This document shows positions 28,503 to 37,037 of a stretch of 64,000 nucleotides of DNA, piece after piece. The notes under the pieces are model-generated. The model made no database searches, was not told the DNA's origin, and worked only from the letters and a program-made list of their open reading frames with translations. A program made the translations under genes and the position numbers. Source of the DNA: an uncultured Colwellia sp. (lineage in GTDB: Bacteria; Pseudomonadota; Gammaproteobacteria; Enterobacterales; Alteromonadaceae); assembly GCA_913061475.1 (NCBI GenBank), contig CAJXUN010000015.1, positions 21,167 through 85,166 of the forward strand, read 5' to 3'. Numbering within the stretch: position 1 is the stretch's first letter; every line of letters begins with the position of its first letter.

Positions 28503-29003
28503 ATGTTTCGCCTTTTATTTGTATTGTTCATTATTATTCCTATTATTGAAATTTCCGTTTTAATACAGGTAGGGGCAGTTTTTGGTCTTTGGCCAACCAT
28601 TGCTATCGTTATTTTTACCGCATGGTTAGGAGCAAAATATGTCCGTCAACAAGGGCTAGCTACCTTAAGTTCTGTACAAACAAAAATGGCACAAGGACAA
28701 ATGCCGTCTGACGAAATTGTGACTGGACTCATGTTATTAGTTGCTGGCGTGCTGTTAGTAACGCCTGGTTTTGTCACTGATTTTTTTGGTTTGAGTTTAT
28801 TAGTTCCTGCGGTTCGTCATGCAATTGCTGGTAGCGTTATGTCACATATGAAAAACAACCCGGGTCAACAAGGTTTTCAGTTTCACAGCCATAGCCAGAA
28901 TTCAGCTGATTTCTCTCAACCACCTGAAAGCCCGTTTCAAGAACATATTCAACCACCACATAAAGGCCAAACCTTAGATGGTGAATTTGAGCGCAAAGAT
29001 TAA
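28503..29003 (+). CDS. fxsA: FxsA family membrane protein
   Basis: 166-residue inner-membrane protein with three or four hydrophobic segments in the first 110 residues (PIIEISVLIQVG, TIAIVIFTAWLGA, LLVAGVLLVTPGFVTD) and a hydrophilic Gln/Pro-rich C-terminal tail. The TPGFVTD block is typical of FxsA, which in E. coli relieves F-plasmid exclusion of phage T7. It precedes groESL on the same strand and has its own sigma-32-like promoter. Confidence 0.93.
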   Translation: MFRLLFVLFIIIPIIEISVLIQVGAVFGLWPTIAIVIFTAWLGAKYVRQQGLATLSSVQTKMAQGQMPSDEIVTGLMLLVAGVLLVTPGFVTDFFGLSLLVPAVRHAIAGSVMSHMKNNPGQQGFQFHSHSQNSADFSQPPESPFQEHIQPPHKGQTLDGEFERKD

Positions 29004-29020
29004 AAAAATACCGAGATGGA

Positions 29021-29048
29021 CTTGTGAAGTTTCATTTAATCCCCATCT
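29021..29048 (+). promoter_or_regulatory. sigma-32-type heat-shock promoter for groESL
   Basis: CTTGTGA, a 13-base spacer, then CCCCATCT, 61 bp before groES. Matches the heat-shock sigma factor consensus expected for this operon. Confidence 0.75.
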
Positions 29049-29109
29049 CTGAATCAACAAAATTAAAATCCTTAATTTTTTATTAAATTGAACATCTCAG
29101 GAGAACAAA

Positions 29110-29400
29110 ATGAGTATTCGTCCATTACACGATCGTGTGATCATTAAGCGTAAAGAAGTTGAGTCAAAATCTGCTGGCGGTATCGTATTAACAGGTAGTG
29201 CTGCTGAGAAATCAACACGTGGTGAAGTCGTAGCAGTAGGCAAGGGCCGAATGTTAGAAAACGGTGACATACGCGCGTTGGATGTAAAAATTGGTGACCA
29301 AGTGATCTTCAGTGAAGGTTACGGCGTGAAAACTGAAAAAATTGACGGCGAAGAAGTACTAATCTTGTCAGAATCTGACATTTTAGCAATCGTAGAATAA
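29110..29400 (+). CDS. groES: co-chaperonin GroES
   Basis: 96-residue subunit of the heptameric lid of the GroEL folding chamber. [20 protein letters not shown] and the mobile loop [11 protein letters not shown] are typical. Ribosome binding site AGGAG. First gene of the groESL operon, under a sigma-32-like promoter. Confidence 0.99.
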   Translation: MSIRPLHDRVIIKRKEVESKSAGGIVLTGSAAEKSTRGEVVAVGKGRMLENGDIRALDVKIGDQVIFSEGYGVKTEKIDGEEVLILSESDILAIVE

Positions 29401-29536
29401 TTAATACTTGGCTTGTCGTTATTTAACTTAATAGCGGCATCAAAAGTGCTCACTTACAACTGTAAGCTCCGCGCTTTTTCTTTGCTCTAAAGTCAACTTA
29501 CTTAAAGCAAAGCATTAATGAAATATTTTGATATAG

Positions 29537-31207
<1,671 letters not shown>

Positions 31208-31289
31208 AAATAGAGCTTAAACTCTATTTTTGTAAGCCAAGCACTTAATAAATGAAAGCCCGAATAGTAATGTTCGGGCTTTTTTTTGT
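31208..31289 (+). terminator. groESL terminator region (two hairpins)
   Basis: A first hairpin (AATAGAG/CTCTATT, 31208-31229) ends in T5. A second (AAGCCCGAA/TTCGGGCTT, 31255-31289) ends in T8. The second is copied after three of the downstream repeats (39726, 43575, 47261). Confidence 0.85.
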
Positions 31290-31308
31290 TTGTTTTTATG
31301 GCGTTTAA

Positions 31309-32646
31309 TTAATGAAGAATTGGCAGTTTTATTTTGAACCTTGCACCACCAGAGGCTGAACTAGAAATACTTATTTCTCCGTCAAGTTGGTTCACAGCAC
31401 TTTTAACAATTGCTAAGCCCATTCCCAAACCACCCGTCTTTCTCGTACGACTATTATCTAATCGAGCATATGGGATGAAAATTGTCTCATAGTCTTGTTT
31501 TGGTATGCCTTTACCATCGTCTTCAATGGATATTTCTACAAATGCAGCGACTTTATTAACGTTTACAATCACATTGCTTTTTGCATGACTCACCGCATTT
31601 TTTAGTAGATTGTCAATAATTAGTCGCAAATTTGCCGCATTACAATTAACGGTGATATTTTCAGTAAAATGGGCATCAACACATATCGTTGAATTCAATG
31701 TTAATTGGGATATTCGGTGTTCGATAAAGTGGTTTAAATTGAACTCTTCGTTACTATTTTCGTCCGTTTGAATATTCAACTTGGAAAATTGAATGATCTG
31801 AGAACACAGCTCATCAATATCAGTTATGTATTGATCAATATTATTAACTAAATCAACTTGTTCTGAACTCGTACTCTTTTTCCTTAGAATACCTGTCGCT
31901 AATTGTATTCGACTTAATGGTGTTCTTAGTTCATGTGGAACGGCTTGTGCAAATATTTGGCTTTCATTGACTTTATTAGACAAAGCTAAGGCCATTCTAT
32001 TGAAGCTTTCGGCAAGTATTGTTAAAGGCTCTGAAAGGTGATTAGCTCTCGACTTTAATTCCCCTTTACCAAACTGGGAACTTATCAGGTTTAGGTGATT
32101 TATGTCTTTTTGAAGTTTTCTTATCGGAAGGTACAGCGCTAACCCAATAACCACCACAATAACAAAAAGAAGAATAAAAATAGAATATTCTTCAATATCA
32201 AAAGACTCTTCCGGTAAGTCGTAGCCATTTAGCTCAAGCTCTTGCGATTTGTCTTTAATAATAAATTTATCGGAAGTATTTTCTATTGCGTGAATAGCTA
32301 ATAACTCTCCGTCTTCTAACTCATAAACATCGATATTTTTATGACTATTGAGAAAAACACATTCAGTGCACAACTGACGTATGTCTTTAGCACCTAACCA
32401 GCCAATATCGAACGGATAATCCTGCTTATCAATGTTGCTATAAAAATCATTTGCTTGAATTTTTTTAATTTTTCTTTGGCTTTCGAGCAAGTTATTAACA
32501 AATATGGTGTCGTTAACAAAGTCTTCTACTGCATCATGCTCATTCCACTTATCCAAAATAAAAAAGGTCAGGAAAACACTGGTAAATATAGCTAAAAATA
32601 GGGATCCATATAAGCGAGTAAAAAAAGGTGTAATATAATTATTCAT
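31309..32646 (-). CDS. sensor histidine kinase (RstB/EnvZ-like), module A
   Basis: 445 residues: transmembrane segment at about 10-30, a periplasmic sensor of about 120 residues, a second segment near 155-175, HAMP, then HisKA with AVPHELRTPLSRIQL and HATPase with N-box IIDNLLKNAVSHAKS and G-boxes DDGKGIP and GLGMGLAIV. Overlaps the response regulator by eight bases on the same strand. The first cargo gene after groEL in the repeat-bounded region, so possibly acquired. Signal unknown; a sensed periplasmic stress is plausible given the divergent lipoprotein gene. Confidence 0.92.
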   Translation of the reverse strand: MNNYITPFFTRLYGSLFLAIFTSVFLTFFILDKWNEHDAVEDFVNDTIFVNNLLESQRKIKKIQANDFYSNIDKQDYPFDIGWLGAKDIRQLCTECVFLNSHKNIDVYELEDGELLAIHAIENTSDKFIIKDKSQELELNGYDLPEESFDIEEYSIFILLFVIVVVIGLALYLPIRKLQKDINHLNLISSQFGKGELKSRANHLSEPLTILAESFNRMALALSNKVNESQIFAQAVPHELRTPLSRIQLATGILRKKSTSSEQVDLVNNIDQYITDIDELCSQIIQFSKLNIQTDENSNEEFNLNHFIEHRISQLTLNSTICVDAHFTENITVNCNAANLRLIIDNLLKNAVSHAKSNVIVNVNKVAAFVEISIEDDGKGIPKQDYETIFIPYARLDNSRTRKTGGLGMGLAIVKSAVNQLDGEISISSSASGGARFKIKLPILH

Positions 32647-33316
32647 TAACGAGTATATAGCCTTTATTTCGAATTGTTTTAATCAGTTTATAAGGTTGCT
32701 TGTCATCATTAAGCTTTCTTCTAAGTCCTGAGATGCGCATGTCGATCGAGCGATCGGTTATATCGTAATTGATACCTCTTAACGCTTGGATGCATTCTTC
32801 TCGTGAAACGGTTTGGCCTACTTTACTTGTTAATAGCGCTAACAAATCAAATTCAGAGGTCGTTAAATCAACTATTTGGTCATGTAAAGTCACCGATAAA
32901 GTGTCATGATTAATGACAAGGTTATTAGCTGATTTTTGTGCTGGTTTTATGAGGTCAACTTTTGCTCTGCGCAATAATGCTTCTATTCGAGCTGACATTA
33001 TATGAGGCTTTGCTGGTTTTCTTAAATAATCATCTGCGCCAAATTTTAGTAAACTAACTTCACTAATATCATCTTCTCTGGCGGTCAATACTATTATAGG
33101 TCCACTATAAAACTCCCGTGCCTGTTTACATATATCAAATCCATCAACTCCGGGTAACATCAGGTCAAGTAGGATAAGATCTGGCGTTAACTCACGAATT
33201 GTAGAAATAGCAACGCTCCCATCACAAACAACCGTGGTTTGATAGCCATCACTTTGCAAGTACATCTCAGTCAAGCGAGCAATTTCATTGTCATCTTCAA
33301 TTATTAATATATGCAT
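32639..33316 (-). CDS. OmpR/PhoB-family response regulator, module A
   Basis: 225 residues. Receiver domain has the phospho-acceptor Asp in DLILLDLMLPGVDG, the acidic pocket IIEDDNE, and the conserved Lys in RKPAKP. The C-terminal winged helix reads CIQALRGINYDITDRSIDMRISGLRRKL. Cognate partner of the overlapping kinase gene. The divergent region to the lipoprotein gene carries paired CTTACA direct repeats with 10-bp spacing, a likely binding site. Confidence 0.95.
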   Translation of the reverse strand: MHILIIEDDNEIARLTEMYLQSDGYQTTVVCDGSVAISTIRELTPDLILLDLMLPGVDGFDICKQAREFYSGPIIVLTAREDDISEVSLLKFGADDYLRKPAKPHIMSARIEALLRRAKVDLIKPAQKSANNLVINHDTLSVTLHDQIVDLTTSEFDLLALLTSKVGQTVSREECIQALRGINYDITDRSIDMRISGLRRKLNDDKQPYKLIKTIRNKGYILVNE

Positions 33317-33382
33317 TGTTTTATAGAGCTAGGATAATTAGTTAATAGCATTGTACTGATTTTAGCAAAAGTTTCGATGTTT

Positions 33383-33427
33383 CTTACAAGCGCTTACAAA
33401 GCAACTTATTGCTTACATAGGCTTACC
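33383..33427. promoter_or_regulatory. paired direct repeats CTTACA, likely response-regulator operator
   Basis: CTTACA begins at 33383, 33393 and 33412, and CTTACC at 33422. These form two pairs, each with 10-bp spacing, the geometry bound by OmpR-family dimers. They lie between the regulator gene and the divergent lipoprotein gene. Confidence 0.65.
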
Positions 33428-33485
33428 CTTTCACTAAACATAATCTTGTATGATCCCTTTTAAGCATTAACCAAGAGGATCACAA

Positions 33486-34742
33486 ATGAAGCTTATCTAT
33501 CTAAATTATTTTTTACTATTGTTCGCCACTTCACTTTTAGTTGGGTGTAATTCAGGTTCGTCATCAGAAACGACTACGCCTACAACCGAAACTACGACAC
33601 CAACAACACCAACTACTCCGACGACGCCAACAACACCTACAGCGAATGAATTGGGAATTTCAGCAGTACCTGAGTCATTAAAAGGGACATATACCGCAGC
33701 GTTGAAATTTGATCGTTATACAAAAATAGATACCCCCAATGGTGGTGCCATTAATATTCTTGCTCAAAATGAAGTAACTAATAACCAAATTGTTCGCGCT
33801 CGTAATATTTTACAACATTTTTTAACGGACTACCCTGGCTCTGAATATGGTGCAGATAAAAGCGCTGTCGCCAATAAAATGGCTGATAACGGCGCAGTAC
33901 TATTGTTATTAAATGGTGTTGATGATGGCACTAATGCTGCGGCTGAACTTGATGGTCAACCATTATATTTTGGTGAAATGCAAGTAGAAGGGGGTAACTG
34001 GTATATAAATCAAAATTATGAGCATCGAGATGCTTCTTTTGAAGAGATTTTACATTTTGTTCATGATTTTGGCATCGGTGTAGATCAATATGCTACTTTT
34101 AACGGCGTACTACCAGAGTATCAAGTAGAGATCCGTGCCGCACAAGTCACAGCACTTTCAGGTAAGCTTTGGGCGTGGCCAGAAGATCAGGCTGGTTGGA
34201 TAGCGGAGTTGACAGCTGAAAATAGCTTGTCACAGGAGTATTTAGCTTCAGTGATTGATACTTACTATGGTCTTTGGGGCGCGTTTGATAACCAGTATGG
34301 TATGTGGGGCATGTACATTGCAAAAGTTCGTGATGATCTAGTAACAAAGGATCCCCAAGGCGCTGCGATAATGGATAATAAATTTTTTCATCCCTATCTT
34401 ACTTATAACGCGCGAATTGATGAAAGTTTTGTCGGTGACTTTAGCTTGAAGTTTAACGATAGTTTGTCTTATACCCACCATTCTCAATACTTAAAAGACA
34501 TTACACTTACTGGGAAAAATGAAAGTAATGTAGTTGTAAATCAACTTAACAATAATATTACTGGAAATTCAGCAGCCAATACGGTGATTTTTTCAGGCTC
34601 TTCTTCTGAGTATCAAGTTACCAATGAAAATGGTCAAGTTACAGTACAAGATATGCAAGATAACCGAGACGGACTTAATACTTTAACGGATATTGAAAAA
34701 TTAAAGTTTACTGATACCACAATGGAGTCCCCTACTAGCTAA
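33486..34742 (+). CDS. lipoprotein with Thr-Pro repeat linker, function unknown (module A)
   Basis: 418 residues. A lipobox (SLLVGC, Cys21) marks an envelope lipoprotein. A Thr/Pro-rich linker of TTP units (about residues 28-53) leads to a globular domain of unknown family containing EEILHFVHDFGI, which could be a metal site but is not a standard HExxH. The last 60 residues (beginning NNNITGNSAANTVIFSG) resemble the strand-rich C-terminal segments found near RTX-type proteins. Divergent from the two-component pair, with the CTTACA repeats between, so it is the likely target of that system. Confidence 0.7.
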   Translation: MKLIYLNYFLLLFATSLLVGCNSGSSSETTTPTTETTTPTTPTTPTTPTTPTANELGISAVPESLKGTYTAALKFDRYTKIDTPNGGAINILAQNEVTNNQIVRARNILQHFLTDYPGSEYGADKSAVANKMADNGAVLLLLNGVDDGTNAAAELDGQPLYFGEMQVEGGNWYINQNYEHRDASFEEILHFVHDFGIGVDQYATFNGVLPEYQVEIRAAQVTALSGKLWAWPEDQAGWIAELTAENSLSQEYLASVIDTYYGLWGAFDNQYGMWGMYIAKVRDDLVTKDPQGAAIMDNKFFHPYLTYNARIDESFVGDFSLKFNDSLSYTHHSQYLKDITLTGKNESNVVVNQLNNNITGNSAANTVIFSGSSSEYQVTNENGQVTVQDMQDNRDGLNTLTDIEKLKFTDTTMESPTS

Positions 34743-34763
34743 TAATCTTACTTAACGCTAACC

Positions 34764-34793
34764 GTTTGCCTTGATAATTAAATCAAGGCAAAC
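34764..34793. other. 12-bp perfect hairpin between module A genes
   Basis: GTTTGCCTTGAT pairs with ATCAAGGCAAAC across a six-base loop. No T run follows, so it may be an mRNA-stability or weak termination element between the lipoprotein and octapeptide-repeat genes. Confidence 0.6.
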
Positions 34794-34823
34794 ATGTGAC
34801 GACCTTAACTAAAGGAATAGCAA

Positions 34824-35564
34824 ATGAAAATTGGCAATGAAGCGGGGACGCAAAGTCTTGCAACAATAAATCAACAAAATGACGTGCAAGAAATAAAGTC
34901 ACAACCAGAAGATCATAACAACACAACGGCATCAGCGAATATTAGCGCATTTGATCATTTATCATTGTCGACAGAGGGTAGGTTATCCCAAGAAATAGAC
35001 GCGACTTCCGATGAAATAGACCAAATATTGGAACGCCATCTAACACCAGATCAAAAAAAAGATATTGAGAGTATTTATAAAAAGCTAGATGAGCTCTTTG
35101 AAAAAGATAAGCTAACTATAAAAGAAGAATCTCTCGCAGAAAGCCTATTCGAGAAAGTGCATAACACTCTTGAAACTAGCATTGAAAAATTATCAGACGA
35201 AGAGCATGTTAATGTCGATGAGTTAGCTAAAAAGATGGTAACGTTGACTCTGAAATTAGAAAACGTTGAAAATAGTACTTTTTCGATTACCTTCGATAAT
35301 AAAAAGAACCATTTGTTTGCTGATATGGAACACGAAGCACAAATAAGCAAAAAAACGTTAACCGTTGCAGAACTGAATGATCTACCAACGAACGAGTTGA
35401 ATAAATTACCTGCAAACCAGTTAAGAAAACTAAATGAAAAACAGTTGAATAGACTTAATTCAGCTCAACTTAATGGTTTAGCTGTCGCACAATTGAAGAA
35501 ACTGAGTCCCAGTAATATAGATAAACTGAATCAATCCCAATTAAATAAACTTCCCTCCACATAA
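34824..35564 (+). CDS. protein with eight C-terminal octapeptide repeats, function unknown (module A)
   Basis: 246 residues, no signal peptide or membrane segment, acidic and helical in the first 180 residues. The last 64 residues are exactly eight tandem octapeptides with consensus [QEN][LI]xxLxxx, for example ELNKLPAN, QLRKLNEK, QLNRLNSA, QLKKLSPS and QLNKLPST, running to the stop codon. The leucine spacing suggests a solenoid or amphipathic stack. The N-terminal phrase FDHLSLSTEGRLSQ faintly recalls flagellar and secreted protein segments, but I do not assign a family. It follows the lipoprotein gene by 81 bp and has an AAAGGA ribosome binding site. Confidence 0.75.
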   Translation: MKIGNEAGTQSLATINQQNDVQEIKSQPEDHNNTTASANISAFDHLSLSTEGRLSQEIDATSDEIDQILERHLTPDQKKDIESIYKKLDELFEKDKLTIKEESLAESLFEKVHNTLETSIEKLSDEEHVNVDELAKKMVTLTLKLENVENSTFSITFDNKKNHLFADMEHEAQISKKTLTVAELNDLPTNELNKLPANQLRKLNEKQLNRLNSAQLNGLAVAQLKKLSPSNIDKLNQSQLNKLPST

Positions 35565-36009
35565 GTTAGTGCATTCGTAGCATCAATCTACCGTTTTTTA
35601 TGTCCTTGGAAGATATCTACAATGGGTAAAAGAATTAAATGGTGAGGAATGTAACAATAGCTTCATTTATCCTGAAGGCCTAAAAATCCAACTTATTAAT
35701 CCGAGAAGTTTTAGATTTTCGTTTTATACTAAGTTAGCTTTCAATTGAAAATCGCTTAAGATTCCAAGCAGCCGCTAGTAACTCAATAACTAATGGCAGC
35801 TTTGAGGTGTGAATTGAAAATTAAATAAGCGAGCTTACCAAGACTATAGGGGGCGGTGGCTAGAATGTGGGTAGCTATATTTAATGGAATACGTATTTAT
35901 AAGCTGATTGCAGATTAGGTCTGAGCTACTACAAATAAAAGTTACTAATTTTTAACTTGACGAGTATATTTGTTAAAATTCAGTTGGTTAACTTAGGTCG
36001 TGAATTCGC
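35565..36009. other. non-coding stretch at the end of module A
   Basis: No gene is seen in about 440 bp. The last 40 bp before the 36010 repeat (AATTCAGTTGGTTAACTT) resembles the sequence upstream of the repeats at 39496, 43441 and 47034, so the shared element end may be nearer 130 bp than 90 bp. Confidence 0.5.
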
Positions 36010-36099
36010 AGGGGTATAAAGTGGGGTATCACTACTAATGCCCATTTAATTAATTCATTTAAAACAAACAGATAATCTCTACATGGGCGGCATGATGTA
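36010..36099 (+). repeat. groEL-tail repeat R1
   Basis: 90 bp, starting AGGGGTATAAAGTGGGG and ending ATGGGCGGCATGATGTA, an exact copy of the groEL end except for the final base of the stop codon. Internal GGGTAT and ATGCCC can pair as a six-bp stem with one G-U. Right boundary of module A. Confidence 0.9.
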
Positions 36100-36125
36100 T
36101 AGATTTTAGCCTAAATCGCTTTTCT

Positions 36126-36160
36126 AAAAAGCCATAACATATTGATGTTATGGCTTTTTT
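36126..36160. terminator. intrinsic terminator in the short module B
   Basis: AAAAAGCCATAACAT and ATGTTATGGCTTTTTT form a 15-bp stem with a four-base loop. It occupies the place where the other modules carry a groEL-terminator copy but differs in sequence. Confidence 0.85.
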
Positions 36161-36191
36161 GTTTCTGTTTTTCATAAAGCCTTATAACTTT

Positions 36192-36281
36192 AGGGGTATA
36201 AAGTGGGGTATCGATAATACCTCCCATATACTTAGTTCTATAAAAACAAGGCGATAATTCATCTATGGGCAGCATGTTGTG
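36192..36281 (+). repeat. groEL-tail repeat R2 (most diverged copy)
   Basis: Same 90-bp length and the same AGGGGTATAAAGTGGGG start. The tail is ATGGGCAGCATGTTGTG, two changes from groEL. Only 92 bp separate it from R1, so module B contains just a terminator. Confidence 0.88.
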
Positions 36282-36381
36282 ATTTAAGTTACGAGAATGT
36301 ATCAATTAAATGAAGCCAGAAAAGCAATCTACTGACTTTTACTTTCATTACTCTCTTTTAGTTAAACTTGAATTGGGTGCG

Positions 36382-36423
36382 TATTATGCGCATAATATGA
36401 TTATTGGATTATTGGATTATTGG
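36382..36423. promoter_or_regulatory. palindrome and triple 8-bp repeat before parD
   Basis: TATTATGCGCATAATA (36382-36397) is a perfect 16-bp palindrome. It is followed at once by three exact tandem copies of ATTATTGG (36400-36423), 10 bp before the antitoxin ATG. This suits autorepression by a ParD-type antitoxin. Confidence 0.65.
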
Positions 36424-36433
36424 AAAATTAATT

Positions 36434-36721
36434 ATGAATATTACTTTAGGTAAAGAGTTCGAACGAAGAATTACTGAAAAAGTGTCTGATGGTTTATATA
36501 CCTCAGCAAGTGAAGTGATCCGTGATGGATTGAGATTATTGTTTGAAAAAGATACGGCTAAAAATCAACAGCTTGAAATATTACGCGAAGAAGTGGCGAA
36601 AGGTTTTGAACAGCTAGCTGCGGGCGAATCGTCAAATCACAGTGTTATGGATATATTTGAACAAGCCTCTCTTTCCGTAAATAAACAGTCTGAAAGTAAG
36701 GGCTACAATGCCAACCTATAG
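36434..36721 (+). CDS. parD: ParD-type antitoxin (module C)
   Basis: 95 residues. The ATG at 36434 gives the family start MNITLGKEFERRITEKVSDGLYTSASEVIRDGLRLL, a ribbon-helix-helix DNA-binding domain, followed by a charged C-terminal toxin-binding tail. Overlaps the toxin gene by 14 bases, as usual for these pairs. An upstream palindrome is the probable operator. Toxin-antitoxin pairs stabilise mobile regions. Confidence 0.9.
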   Translation: MNITLGKEFERRITEKVSDGLYTSASEVIRDGLRLLFEKDTAKNQQLEILREEVAKGFEQLAAGESSNHSVMDIFEQASLSVNKQSESKGYNANL

Positions 36722-36998
36722 GCTTTCTCCTTTAGCAGAAGAAGATTTATATAAAATAATCTCTACGACAATGAGTTCATGGGGTAATGAGCAAGCAAAA
36801 GAGTACGCACAGAATATAGATGCCGCCTTAATAAAACTTGCTCAATATCCTGACTTCGGTAGAGAAAGAAATGAAGTTTACAATGGTGCTAAAAGCTTTC
36901 CTGTAGAAAAACATATAGTGTTCTATCAAGTCAGTGGTAGCGGTATTGATGTTGCTCGTATTCTTCATCAACGCATGGATCCCTCAAAACATTTTTAA
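36708..36998 (+). CDS. parE: ParE/RelE-superfamily toxin (module C)
   Basis: 96 residues, starting MPTYRLSPLAEEDLYKI with the later block FPVEKHIVFYQVSGSGIDVARILH, the RelE/ParE fold signature. ParE toxins poison DNA gyrase; RelE cut mRNA. The ParD-type partner favours ParE. Complete and probably functional. Confidence 0.9.
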   Translation: MPTYRLSPLAEEDLYKIISTTMSSWGNEQAKEYAQNIDAALIKLAQYPDFGRERNEVYNGAKSFPVEKHIVFYQVSGSGIDVARILHQRMDPSKHF

Positions 36999-37037
36999 TG
37001 ATTAAAAAATAGAGCGGACTTTGGTGGAAATATAATT

